A DNA stretch of 20,264 bases from Actinomycetes bacterium (GTDB taxonomy: Bacteria > Actinomycetota > Actinomycetes > Actinomycetales > Cellulomonadaceae): assembly GCA_023462275.1 (NCBI GenBank), contig JAEWYD010000009.1:1-20264 (forward strand), written 5' to 3'. The position numbers and the translations under genes were made by a program. Below, in pieces: positions 6,491-13,813 of the stretch; the stretch's first letter is position 1; every line of letters begins with the position of its first letter. Below the pieces are notes generated by a model. It was not told where the DNA came from, did not search any database, and was given only the letters and a program-made list of their open reading frames with translations.

Positions 6491-7360
6491 TCAGTGCAGC
6501 TCGGCGACGCGCTCGACGACGGGCGCCACCGCGTCGCGGATCCAGGGCGCCAGGGGGCCGGCCGGCGGGGCGAGGATCACCGTCTCCACCCCGAGCGTCG
6601 CGTACGGCTCCAGTCCCGCGGCGTAGGCGGCGGGGTCCCCGAGGGCGCCGCCGGTGTCGAGCATGGTCACGCGGATCTCGGCCGGGTCGCGGCCGACGTC
6701 GGCGCAGTGCCCGCGCAGCACGTCGAGCTTGTGCGCCAGCTCGTCCGGGGTGCTGCGGAAGAGGTTGCACGCGTCGCCGTACTGCGCGACGAGCCGGAGC
6801 GTCTTCCGCTCGCCGCTGCCGCCGATCATGATCTCCGGGTGCGGCCGGCTGACCGGCTGCGGGGAGCACAGCGTCTCGGCGAGGTGGTAGTACCGGCCCT
6901 CGAACGCGCCGTCGTCGTCGCTCCACATCTGCAGGCAGATCCGCAGCGTCTCCTCGAGGCGCTCGAAGCGCTCGGCGAGCGGTGGGAAGGGCACGCCGAG
7001 GGCGAGGTGCTCGCGCTCGTACCAGGCGGCGCCGATGCCGAGCGTGGCCCGGCCGCCCGAGAGCACGTCCAGCGTGGTGACGATCTTGGCGAGCAGACCG
7101 GGATGGCGGTACGTCACACCCGTGACGAGGACGCCGAGCTGCGTCGTCGTGGTGCGCCCGGCGAGGTAGCCGAGCGTCGTGTACGCGGCCAGCATCGGGT
7201 CGGTCGCGGGCAGGATCCGCTCCATCTGGAACCAGTGGTCCATCACCGACAGCCAGCCGACGCCGGCGTCCTCGGCCGCCGCCCCGGCGTCCGCCAGGTT
7301 CCGGCCGAGGTCCGCGGTGTCCTGTCCGTCGAACCGCATCACGTGCACGCCCACGCGCAT
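6491..7360 (-). CDS. LLM-class (luciferase-like) F420-dependent oxidoreductase
   Basis: A 289-residue TIM-barrel protein of the luciferase-like monooxygenase superfamily, in the branch that mostly uses coenzyme F420. Visible hallmarks are an N-terminal strand (VGVHVMRFDG), AYTTLGYLAGRTTTTQLGVLVTGV, DVLSGGRATLGIGAAWYEREHLALG, then PEIMIGGSGERKTLRLVAQYGDACN and a closing LGVETVILAPP. These regions form the cofactor pocket. The substrate cannot be predicted: family members reduce or oxidise sugars, alcohols, imines or xenobiotics. There is a GGGAGG-type ribosome site just before ATG 7360 and a distinctive promoter upstream (7387-7417). Methylglyoxal synthase follows on the same strand. FMN-dependent members exist, so cofactor choice is likely but not proven. 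Confidence 0.9.
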   Translation of the reverse strand: MRVGVHVMRFDGQDTADLGRNLADAGAAAEDAGVGWLSVMDHWFQMERILPATDPMLAAYTTLGYLAGRTTTTQLGVLVTGVTYRHPGLLAKIVTTLDVLSGGRATLGIGAAWYEREHLALGVPFPPLAERFERLEETLRICLQMWSDDDGAFEGRYYHLAETLCSPQPVSRPHPEIMIGGSGERKTLRLVAQYGDACNLFRSTPDELAHKLDVLRGHCADVGRDPAEIRVTMLDTGGALGDPAAYAAGLEPYATLGVETVILAPPAGPLAPWIRDAVAPVVERVAELH

Positions 7361-7386
7361 GGTGCCTCCCTAGGTCGCAGACACCG

Positions 7387-7417
7387 AGCCTGCGCCTTCG
7401 AGTGCGCTCGAAGTCAA
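7387..7417 (-). promoter_or_regulatory. MerR-type promoter with 18-bp dyad in a 19-bp spacer
   Basis: Read on the - strand, TTGACT (7412-7417) is followed by 19 bases and CAGGCT (7387-7392). The spacer holds a dyad, CTTCGAGTGCGCTCGAAG (7396-7413), with perfect 7-base arms around TGCG. A long 19-base spacer with a centred dyad is the mark of promoters that MerR-family activators untwist. It drives the F420-type oxidoreductase and lies in the 61 bases after the ABC permease stop. No MerR gene is in the window, so the regulator would act in trans. Confidence 0.65.
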
Positions 7418-7421
7418 GGGC

Positions 7422-8582
7422 TCAGATGGCGCGGGCCAGGCTGCGGCGCAGCAGCCAGGAGCCGAGGGCCAGGAGCACGACGGCGAAGCCGAGCAGCACG
7501 CCGAGCTGCGGGAGGACGTCGAGCAGGCCGGCGTCGTGCCGCTGGACCTCGGCGAGCGCCTCGGACGCCCACGCGTGCGGCGTCAGGTGCGCGACGGTCC
7601 GCAGCGCGTCGGGGAAGAGCTCCAGCGGGTACATGCTCCCGCCGAGCGCGCCGAGCACCAGGCCCAGCCCGACGCCGACGCCGCCCGCCGCGGAGTCGTT
7701 GTCGATCACCGAGCCGAGCACCATCGCCGCACCCGCCGCCACCAGGGCGAACACCACCATCACCACGATCGCCAGGGGGAGGTTGCCCCACTGGACCCCG
7801 AAGAGGAGGGACGACACGGCCATGATGTAGGCGCCCTGGAACGCGGCGATGACGAGGCGGCCGAGCACCTGGCCACCCACGAGCTGCGGCGTCGACACGG
7901 GCGCGGCGAGGGTGCGGCGGGTGACGCCGAGGCGCCGCGACTGGATGAGGGTCGTCGAGCCGGCGAGCGAGATGAGGAACACGAAGAGCAGCAGCTCGCT
8001 GGAGGCGCCGTAGTCGTACCGGCCGAGGCCCGAGAACTCCTCGGCGATCTCCGAGACGTTCGTGACCTGCAGGTGCGCCGGGTGCACGGCCTCGTCCGCC
8101 CGGGCGAGGGCGGCGTCGGCGGTGTCCGCGTCGGCACCCGCGCCGCGGAGCGCGGCCGTGATGCCCGCCCGCGAGGCCAGCGCGGCGACGGCCGACTCGA
8201 CCTGCTGGGCGGTGACCTGCGACTGCGCCTGGTTGCCGAGCACCACCTGCACGGTCACGTCGTCGCCGGCGTCGAAGGCCCGCGCGGCGTCGGCGGTGAC
8301 GAGCACCCCGACGTCGGCCCGTCCGCGCGCGACGAGCTCGCGCATGTCGTCGGGCGTCGCCACGGACACGTCCACGTCGGCGCCCGCGAGCTGGTCGACG
8401 ATCCCCGTCCGCAGGCCACCCGTCGGCCCGGCGACGGCGACCGACCCGCCGGAGCTCCCACCGAAGGCGGCGCCGATGAGCAGCACCAGAAGGAGCGGGA
8501 AGATGAAGGCGAAGAAGTAGTTGGAGCGGTCCTTGAGGAACCGCCGCAGCTCGACGGCCGCGATGGCGAGGCCCGTCCTCAT
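7422..8582 (-). CDS. ABC-2 type exporter permease, second subunit
   Basis: A 386-residue membrane permease. It has one N-terminal helix (NYFFAFIFPLLLVLLIG, about residues 21-37), a large extracytoplasmic loop of roughly 150 residues, then five or so C-terminal helices with the ABC-2 core (AGSTTLIQSRRLGVTRRTLAAPVS and a late GALGGSMYPLELFP). This is the topology of ABC-2 half-transporters in drug, lipid or antibiotic export. Its ATG overlaps the stop of the upstream permease by four bases, so it is the third gene of a tightly coupled ATPase-permease-permease operon. The two permeases differ in sequence and probably form a heterodimer. The exported substrate is unknown. Confidence 0.88.
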   Translation of the reverse strand: MRTGLAIAAVELRRFLKDRSNYFFAFIFPLLLVLLIGAAFGGSSGGSVAVAGPTGGLRTGIVDQLAGADVDVSVATPDDMRELVARGRADVGVLVTADAARAFDAGDDVTVQVVLGNQAQSQVTAQQVESAVAALASRAGITAALRGAGADADTADAALARADEAVHPAHLQVTNVSEIAEEFSGLGRYDYGASSELLLFVFLISLAGSTTLIQSRRLGVTRRTLAAPVSTPQLVGGQVLGRLVIAAFQGAYIMAVSSLLFGVQWGNLPLAIVVMVVFALVAAGAAMVLGSVIDNDSAAGGVGVGLGLVLGALGGSMYPLELFPDALRTVAHLTPHAWASEALAEVQRHDAGLLDVLPQLGVLLGFAVVLLALGSWLLRRSLARAI

Positions 8583-9748
8583 GCGGCCGCCCCCCGGTCC
8601 GGCACCAGCCGCGACGCCAGGGCGGCGAGCGCAGCGAAGCCGAGCATGATCGCGACCGGCCCGCCGATGTCCCCCAGGCCGCCGCCGCCGGTGGTGATGC
8701 CGAGGCCGTGCATGAAGGCGGCGATCGGGTTGAGGTCCAGGAGCGTCCCGAGGAACCCGCTTGCCGTGATGGGGAAGAACGCCCCGGCTGACATGCCGAG
8801 CACCATGCCGAGGATCGACTGCGACACCTGCGCCTGCTCCGCGGTCCGGGCGACGCGCGCGACGACGAACACGAGCGAGACACCCGCCGCCACGACGCTG
8901 AGGACCAGGGCCGCGACGGGTACGACCGAGCCGAACGACACGTCGAAGAACATCCCGCCCACGGTGAGGAGCACCGCGGTGGCGACCACGCCCATGATGG
9001 AGGCGACCAGGCCCTTGGCCGCGACGATGAGGTCCGGGCGCATGGGCATCGACTGGAGCCGCGCCAGGGTGCCCTGCTCCCGCTCGGCGAGCAGCCCGAG
9101 CACGCCGAACCCGACGGTGAAGAGCAGGAACAGCCCGGCCTGACCGGCCACCAGGCTCCCCGCGAAGCTCAGCTGCTCGGTCGACGTCTCGCCCTCGGTC
9201 GTGGCGAACCGGGGCCCCGCCGTGGCGGCGGCCTCCGCCACGGCCTGGAGCTGGTCGGTGGGCACGCCCGCGAAGGCCGCGGCCGTCGCGGCCTTCGCCG
9301 CGGAGGTCAGCCGTTCGAGCACGGCGTCGAGCGCGTACTCGACCACCGTGGCCGAGAGGTTCGATGCGTCGCCCTCCAGCACCTGGACGGTGGGTCCGGC
9401 GCCGCTGGTCAGGGACTGGCCGAACTCGGCGGGCACGATCACCCCGAGCGCGACGTCGCCGGAGTCGACGAGCCTGCGGACCTCCTCCGCGTCCGCCGCG
9501 TCCACGCGCGTGACCTGCACCGCGTCGATGCCCAGGGCGCCGTCGAGCAGGTGCGTCGCCATCGGGTCGTCCGCCGGCGCCGCCACGGCGACGGTGACCG
9601 GATCGAGCTCGGCGTCGCCGGTGTTCCCGAAGGTCAGGTTGAAGACGAACATCAGCGCCAGCGGCACGATCAGCGCGAAGATCACCACTGACTTGTCGCG
9701 GACCCGCTGGCGCAGGTCCGAGACGGTCATGATCCAGACCTGGCGCAT
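8579..9748 (-). CDS. ABC-2 type exporter permease, first subunit
   Basis: A 389-residue permease with the same layout as its partner: an N-terminal cytoplasmic DLRQRVRDKS segment, one helix (IFALIVPLALMFVFNLTFG), a long external domain, then about five helices after GSLVAGQAGLFLLFTVGFG. The cytoplasmic coupling stretch is REQGTLARLQSMPMRPD, characteristic of ABC-2 permeases. The start ATG (9748) lies a single base after the ATPase stop, and the gene ends inside the start of the second permease, so all three are probably translated together. The external loops carry no recognisable enzyme motif. A role in efflux of a toxic or secreted small molecule is inferred from the family. Confidence 0.88.
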   Translation of the reverse strand: MRQVWIMTVSDLRQRVRDKSVVIFALIVPLALMFVFNLTFGNTGDAELDPVTVAVAAPADDPMATHLLDGALGIDAVQVTRVDAADAEEVRRLVDSGDVALGVIVPAEFGQSLTSGAGPTVQVLEGDASNLSATVVEYALDAVLERLTSAAKAATAAAFAGVPTDQLQAVAEAAATAGPRFATTEGETSTEQLSFAGSLVAGQAGLFLLFTVGFGVLGLLAEREQGTLARLQSMPMRPDLIVAAKGLVASIMGVVATAVLLTVGGMFFDVSFGSVVPVAALVLSVVAAGVSLVFVVARVARTAEQAQVSQSILGMVLGMSAGAFFPITASGFLGTLLDLNPIAAFMHGLGITTGGGGLGDIGGPVAIMLGFAALAALASRLVPDRGAAA

Positions 9749-9749
9749 G

Positions 9750-10724
9750 TCAGTCCCTCAGCGCCTTGCCGGTGAGCTTGAGGAACACGGACTCCAGGTC
9801 GGGTCGAGCGATCTCGACGTCGGTCAGCGTCATGCCGGCACCGGTCGCGGCCGTCACGACGTCGGCGACGAGCGCCGGCGCCTCCCGCACGCTCAGCAGG
9901 ACGCTGTGCCGGTCGGCGTCCACGCCTTCGACGCCGGGCACCGTGCGCAGGGCCTCCGCCGCCGCGGCGACCGCGCCCGTACCCTCCAGCGTCACCCGGT
10001 CGAGGTCGCCGGTCAGGCGGATGAGCTCCGCGCGGGTGCCCTCGGCCTGGAAGCGCCCGGAGTCGATGATGGCGATCCGGTCGCAGAGGCGCTCGGCCTC
10101 CTCCATGTAGTGCGTGGTGTACAGGACCGCCATGCCCTCGGTCGACAGCGCCTCGACGGACTCGAGGATGGCGTTCCGGGACTGGGGGTCCACGCCGACC
10201 GTGGGCTCGTCGAGGATCAGGAGCGTCGGCCGGTGCAGCAGCCCGATTCCGATGTTGAGCCGGCGCTTCATGCCGCCGGAGTACTCCTTCGTCGCGTCCT
10301 TGGCGCGGTCGGCCAGGCCCACGAGCTCGAGCACCTCGTCGACCCGCCGCGACAGGTCGGCCCCGCGCAGGCCCTGCAGGCGCCCGAAGAAGACGAGGTT
10401 CTCGCGGGCGCTCAGCTCCGGGTAGATCGCCAGTTCCTGGGGCACGAGGCCCACGTGCCGCTTGACGTGCACCTGGTGCGGGCCCATCGGCTTCCCGGCG
10501 ACCGTCACGGTCCCGGCGTCGGCGGGCAGGAGCCCGGCGACCATCGAGATGGTCGTCGTCTTGCCGGCGCCGTTGGGGCCGAGGAGCCCGTAGGTCTCGC
10601 CGGGCGCGATGTGGAAGGAGACGCCGTCCACGGCGACGAGGTCGCCGAAGCGGCGCACCAGGTCGCGGACGACGAGCACGTCGCCCGTGCTCGTCGGGCC
10701 GGCGTCGGTCGTCGCTGTCGTCAC
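9750..10724 (-). CDS. ABC exporter ATP-binding subunit (DrrA-like)
   Basis: A 324-residue nucleotide-binding subunit with every ATPase motif: Walker A GPNGAGKTT, Q-loop VPQE, signature YSGGMKRR (a common ABC-2 variant of LSGGQ), Walker B LLILDEPT, D-loop VGVDPQSR and H-loop TTHYMEEAE. After about residue 225 comes the extra C-terminal domain typical of DrrA/YhiH-like exporters, ending DLESVFLKLTGKALRD. The start is GTG 10724, with a weak GGTGG/GGTGAG match just upstream; the residues preceding it in frame do not resemble the family. It heads the ATPase-permease-permease operon and diverges from the histidine kinase gene across 141 bp that contain a long dyad (10776-10797). Confidence 0.9.
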   Translation of the reverse strand: MTTATTDAGPTSTGDVLVVRDLVRRFGDLVAVDGVSFHIAPGETYGLLGPNGAGKTTTISMVAGLLPADAGTVTVAGKPMGPHQVHVKRHVGLVPQELAIYPELSARENLVFFGRLQGLRGADLSRRVDEVLELVGLADRAKDATKEYSGGMKRRLNIGIGLLHRPTLLILDEPTVGVDPQSRNAILESVEALSTEGMAVLYTTHYMEEAERLCDRIAIIDSGRFQAEGTRAELIRLTGDLDRVTLEGTGAVAAAAEALRTVPGVEGVDADRHSVLLSVREAPALVADVVTAATGAGMTLTDVEIARPDLESVFLKLTGKALRD

Positions 10725-10775
10725 TGCTCACCACCAGGTCGTCGGATCGCCGCCATCGTGGCACGCCCGGGGGAC

Positions 10776-10797
10776 CCCGCGGGAGCGCTTCCGCGGG
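10776..10797. promoter_or_regulatory. 22-bp near-perfect palindrome in a divergent promoter region
   Basis: CCCGCGGGAGC (10776-10786) faces GCTTCCGCGGG (10787-10797); ten of the eleven base pairs match and the exception is a G/T pair. It sits between the divergent ABC exporter and histidine kinase genes, directly before a GGGTAACTGTTCACCC stretch that is also partly dyadic. It has no T-run on either side, so an operator seems likelier than a terminator. The 141-bp gap holds no other feature I can name apart from TTAAA at 10819-10823 and an A-rich patch before the kinase start. Confidence 0.5.
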
Positions 10798-10865
10798 TAA
10801 CTGTTCACCCTGCCGTGTTAAACCACTACAGAGGCCGGGAAAAATACCGATGAAGGGGTGTGGCG

Positions 10866-12539
10866 ATGTCCAGGGAGGGCCGGGTGGCGGCGGAGTCGAC
10901 CACCGATCTGCTCCGGGCGGTGCTCGCCCTGGCGGCCGACCTGGACCTCCCGAGCCTGCTCCAGCGGTTCGTCGCCGCCAGCACCCAGCTGACCGGCGCG
11001 CGCTACGGCGCCATCAACATCCTCGACGACGAGGGCGCGTCCCGGACGTTCGTCCAGAGCGGCGTGCCCGACGCCGTCGTCGGCCGCCTCGCTCACCCGC
11101 CGCACGCCATCGGCGTGCTCGGGCAGATCCCCGACGCGGGGGTCCTGCGGCTGGCCGACCTGACGGAGCACCCGGCGTTCCAGGGCATGCCCGCGGGCCA
11201 CCCGCGGATGGGCGCGTTCCTCGGCTCGGCGGTCCGGGTCAGCGGCGAGACCTACGGGTACCTGTACCTCGCCGAGAAGCGGGGTGGCTTCGACGACGAC
11301 GACGAGGCGGTGGTCGAGGCCCTCGCGGCGGCCGCCGCGGTCGCCATCCAGAACGCCGAGCTCTACGCCGTCGAGCGGCGGCGCGAGCGGTGGCTGATGG
11401 CGGGACAGCGCATCACCACCATGCTGCTCGAGGGCGCCGACCAGGAGGAGGTCCTCCAGACGGTGGCGACGACGGCGCGCGAGATCGACGGTGCCGACAC
11501 GGTCGCGCTCATCCTGCCCGGCGTCGGCGGCGAGCTCGTCGTCGAGATCGCCGAGGGCATGCGCGCCGACGAGCTCCTCGGGCTCGTCCCGCCGCCCGAG
11601 GCGCGGTCGGTCGAGGTGTTCCGCACCGGCGTCGGGGACACGACGCCCGGGGTCGTGCAGGCGTGGCACCCCGTCGGCGAGGGATTCGGCCCCGCGCTCT
11701 ACGCGCCGCTCGTGACGGGCGGCCGCAGCGTCGGCGTCATGGTGCTGCTGCGTCGGCACGGCGCCGCGCCGTTCGCCCCCGCCGACGTCGCGCTCTGCCA
11801 GACCTTCGCCGCCCAGGCCGCCCTCGCGTTCGTGCTCGCCGAGGCTCGGGCCGCCGAGGACGTCGCCGCGCTGCACGCCGAGCGGGCGCGGATCGCCCGC
11901 GACCTGCACGACCTCGCGATCCAGCAGCTGTTCGCCGCCGGGATGCAGCTGGAGAGCGCGCGCCGCGACGCCGCCGCCGTCGCCGTCCCCGCCGAGGTGA
12001 CGGGGATGCTCGCCGGGGCGCTGGACAACGTCGACTCGACCGTTCGCCAGATCCGGGCCATCGTCCGGGCCCTGGACACGACGGACGCGCCGCCCCCCGT
12101 CGTCGAGCGGCTGCGCCGGGAGGTCGCGAACGTGGCGCCCATGTTCGGCTTCGAGCCGCGGCTGGAGATCAGCCTCGACGGCCGCCCGCTGGGGCCCGCG
12201 CAGCGCGAGCAGGGCGACGTCGACCGGATCGACGCCGCCGTCGGCGCGTCCCGGGCGGACCACGTCCTGGCCGTCGCGCGCGAGGGCCTCACGAACGCCG
12301 CGCGGCACGCCCGCGCGGCCGCGGTGACCGTGCGGCTCGCCGTCGTGGGCGCGGGGGAGGACGGCACCGTCGCGGTCGAGGTCGAGGACGACGGCGTCGG
12401 GCTCCCGGAGGTCCGGGACCGCGCGTCCGGGACCCGCAACCTGGCCTCCCGCGCCCGCGAGGCCGGCGGCGAGTTCTCGCTCGGGCCCGGCCGGTCGGGC
12501 CGCGGCACCCTGCTGCGCTGGACCAGCCCGCTGGACTGA
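10866..12539 (+). CDS. Orphan GAF-GAF sensor histidine kinase (DevS/DosS-like, HisKA_3)
   Basis: A 557-residue soluble sensor kinase. GAF domain 1 spans about residues 18-162, GAF 2 about 178-325. A NarL-type dimerisation domain follows with the phospho-acceptor in ARIARDLHDL (His348), then an ATP-binding domain (N box REGLTNAARHARA, G box VEDDGVGLPE) and a C-terminal GTLLRW strand. GAF 1 has the DevS/DosT look, including HPRMGAFLG and GYLYLAEKRGGF. His112 in HPRM lies in the segment where I recall the haem-ligating His of DevS, so haem-based O2/NO/redox sensing is possible but unproven. No response regulator is adjacent, so its partner (probably NarL-type) is elsewhere. ATG 10866 follows AAGGGG by 8 bases; an in-frame GTG at 10860 is an alternative. 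Confidence 0.9.
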   Translation: MSREGRVAAESTTDLLRAVLALAADLDLPSLLQRFVAASTQLTGARYGAINILDDEGASRTFVQSGVPDAVVGRLAHPPHAIGVLGQIPDAGVLRLADLTEHPAFQGMPAGHPRMGAFLGSAVRVSGETYGYLYLAEKRGGFDDDDEAVVEALAAAAAVAIQNAELYAVERRRERWLMAGQRITTMLLEGADQEEVLQTVATTAREIDGADTVALILPGVGGELVVEIAEGMRADELLGLVPPPEARSVEVFRTGVGDTTPGVVQAWHPVGEGFGPALYAPLVTGGRSVGVMVLLRRHGAAPFAPADVALCQTFAAQAALAFVLAEARAAEDVAALHAERARIARDLHDLAIQQLFAAGMQLESARRDAAAVAVPAEVTGMLAGALDNVDSTVRQIRAIVRALDTTDAPPPVVERLRREVANVAPMFGFEPRLEISLDGRPLGPAQREQGDVDRIDAAVGASRADHVLAVAREGLTNAARHARAAAVTVRLAVVGAGEDGTVAVEVEDDGVGLPEVRDRASGTRNLASRAREAGGEFSLGPGRSGRGTLLRWTSPLD

Positions 12540-12574
12540 GTCCCGCCGTCCGGCCCAGGGGTCGACGTGGTGGC

Positions 12575-13744
12575 TCAGGCCCGCTCGAGCAGGGTCACGA
12601 CCTCGTAGTGCGCCGTCTGCGGGAACATGTCCAGCACGCGCGCCGCCCGCACGCGCAGCGAGGGCATCGCCGCCAGGTCGCGGGCCAGGGAGGTCACGTT
12701 GCAGCTGGAGTAGACGACGTGGCGGACGTCGGACGCCTCCAGCCAGCCGGCGAGCTCCGCGCCGATGCCGCGCCGCGGCGGGTTGACCACGACCAGCTCC
12801 GGCGCCCGCGGCGCCGCGAGCGCGAAGGCCGTGGCGTCCCCGGCCAGGAACCGCACGCGCCGCAGGCCCGCGCGGTCCCGACTCGCCTCCGCGCTGGCGA
12901 TCGCGGCCGGGCTCACCTCGACGCCGAGGACGTCGCGCCCGCCGTCGGCCACGTGCAGCGCGAAGCCGCCGACGCCGCAGTAGAGGTCCCAGACCGAGGC
13001 CGGGTCGGCGTCGGCCACCCAGTCCCGCGCCTGCCGGTACAGGGCCGCCGCGACCGGGGTGTTGGTCTGGAAGAAGCTCTGCGGCCGCAGCAGCAGCTCG
13101 ACGTCGCCGACGGGCATCGGCAGGGTGTCGTCCGGCGTCAGCACGATCTCGCGGTCACCCTCCAGGACCGCCTGGTGCACCGGCTGGAGGTTGACCGAGA
13201 CCACGTGGGCCTGCGGCAGCTCGGCCAGCAGCGCCGGCAGGTGCTTGCGGATCCGGGCGACCGGCTCCTGCGACCGCAGGACGAGGCGCACCATGAGCTC
13301 GCCCGCGGGCGACGCGGTCACCAGCAGGTACTTGAGCTCGCCGCGCCGGGCCGCGACGTCGTACGGCTCGATCGCCGCGCGCGTGACGAACGCGGCCAGG
13401 GCCGGGAAGGCGCCCGCCAGCGCCGGGGGGTACAGCGGGCAGTCCTGCAGGTCGACGCCGCGCCCCTCCGGGTCCAGGATGCCGAGCGTCGGCGCGTCCA
13501 CGGACCCCGCGACGACCATCTTCGCCTTGTTCCGGTAGCCGGCCTCGGCGCTGGCGACGGGCGGCAGCCACGCCACGGGGTCCGGCGCGCCGGTTCCGTC
13601 GACGCCGGTTCCGCCGACGCTGAACCCGCCGACGGCGAGCACCTCCCGGCAGTGCCGCTCCTTGGCGGCCAGCTGGTCGGCGTACGGTCGGCCGACGTCG
13701 GTGCAGGACCGGCAGGTCCCGCGGGCGAAGTGCGGGCAGAGCAC
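12575..13744 (-). CDS. rlmC: 23S rRNA (uracil-C5)-methyltransferase, RlmC/RumB type
   Basis: A 389-residue TrmA-family RNA methyltransferase. It opens with the iron-sulfur cysteines in LCPHFARGTCRSC (Cys3, Cys11, Cys14), with the fourth in LQDCPLYP. It continues YRNKAKMVVAGSVD, RGELKYLL, RPQSFFQTNT, the SAM-binding DLYCGVGGFALH, VNPPRRGIG and the catalytic cysteine loop YSSCNVTSLARDL. Order and segments match E. coli RlmC (m5U747 of 23S rRNA) throughout. The much longer open frame upstream is an antisense shadow. I choose GTG 13744 because it puts Cys at position 3, as in RlmC. TACTTT (the reverse of 13751-13756) ends six bases before the GTG and no Shine-Dalgarno is seen, so the mRNA may be leaderless. 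It diverges from the GGDEF-EAL gene across 69 bp. Confidence 0.95.
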   Translation of the reverse strand: MLCPHFARGTCRSCTDVGRPYADQLAAKERHCREVLAVGGFSVGGTGVDGTGAPDPVAWLPPVASAEAGYRNKAKMVVAGSVDAPTLGILDPEGRGVDLQDCPLYPPALAGAFPALAAFVTRAAIEPYDVAARRGELKYLLVTASPAGELMVRLVLRSQEPVARIRKHLPALLAELPQAHVVSVNLQPVHQAVLEGDREIVLTPDDTLPMPVGDVELLLRPQSFFQTNTPVAAALYRQARDWVADADPASVWDLYCGVGGFALHVADGGRDVLGVEVSPAAIASAEASRDRAGLRRVRFLAGDATAFALAAPRAPELVVVNPPRRGIGAELAGWLEASDVRHVVYSSCNVTSLARDLAAMPSLRVRAARVLDMFPQTAHYEVVTLLERA

Positions 13745-13750
13745 CGGGTT

Positions 13751-13806
13751 AAAGTACGCCCGATCGGCCGCAGGACCGTTACCTGCGGCTCCGCGCCGGG
13801 TAACGT
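13751..13806. promoter_or_regulatory. Divergent promoters and GTTACC/GGTAAC dyad
   Basis: On the - strand TACTTT (13751-13756) is a -10 candidate for the rlmC-type gene, six bases from its GTG. On the + strand TAACGT (13801-13806) is a -10 candidate for the GGDEF-EAL gene, seven bases from its ATG. A perfect dyad GTTACC (13778-13783) ... GGTAAC (13799-13804) with a 15-base gap places one arm in the -35 position and the other over this -10. A regulator bound to it would be well placed to control the c-di-GMP gene. No good -35 match is present for either promoter. Confidence 0.45.
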
Positions 13807-13813
13807 CAGCGCC

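Noticed and set aside
10819..10840. Sigma-28 (FliA/WhiG) promoter, TAAA followed by GCCGGGAA
   Set aside because: Only 11 bases separate the TAAA and GCCG elements; the sigma-28 consensus needs about 15. The pair at 13750 also has the wrong spacing (13).
10850..13813. Open frame in phase with the GGDEF-EAL gene extending almost 3 kb upstream
   Set aside because: It runs over the histidine kinase and antisense to the rlmC-type gene, and its residues are Arg/Ala/Gly-rich shadow sequence. High GC removes stops; real homology begins only after 13814.
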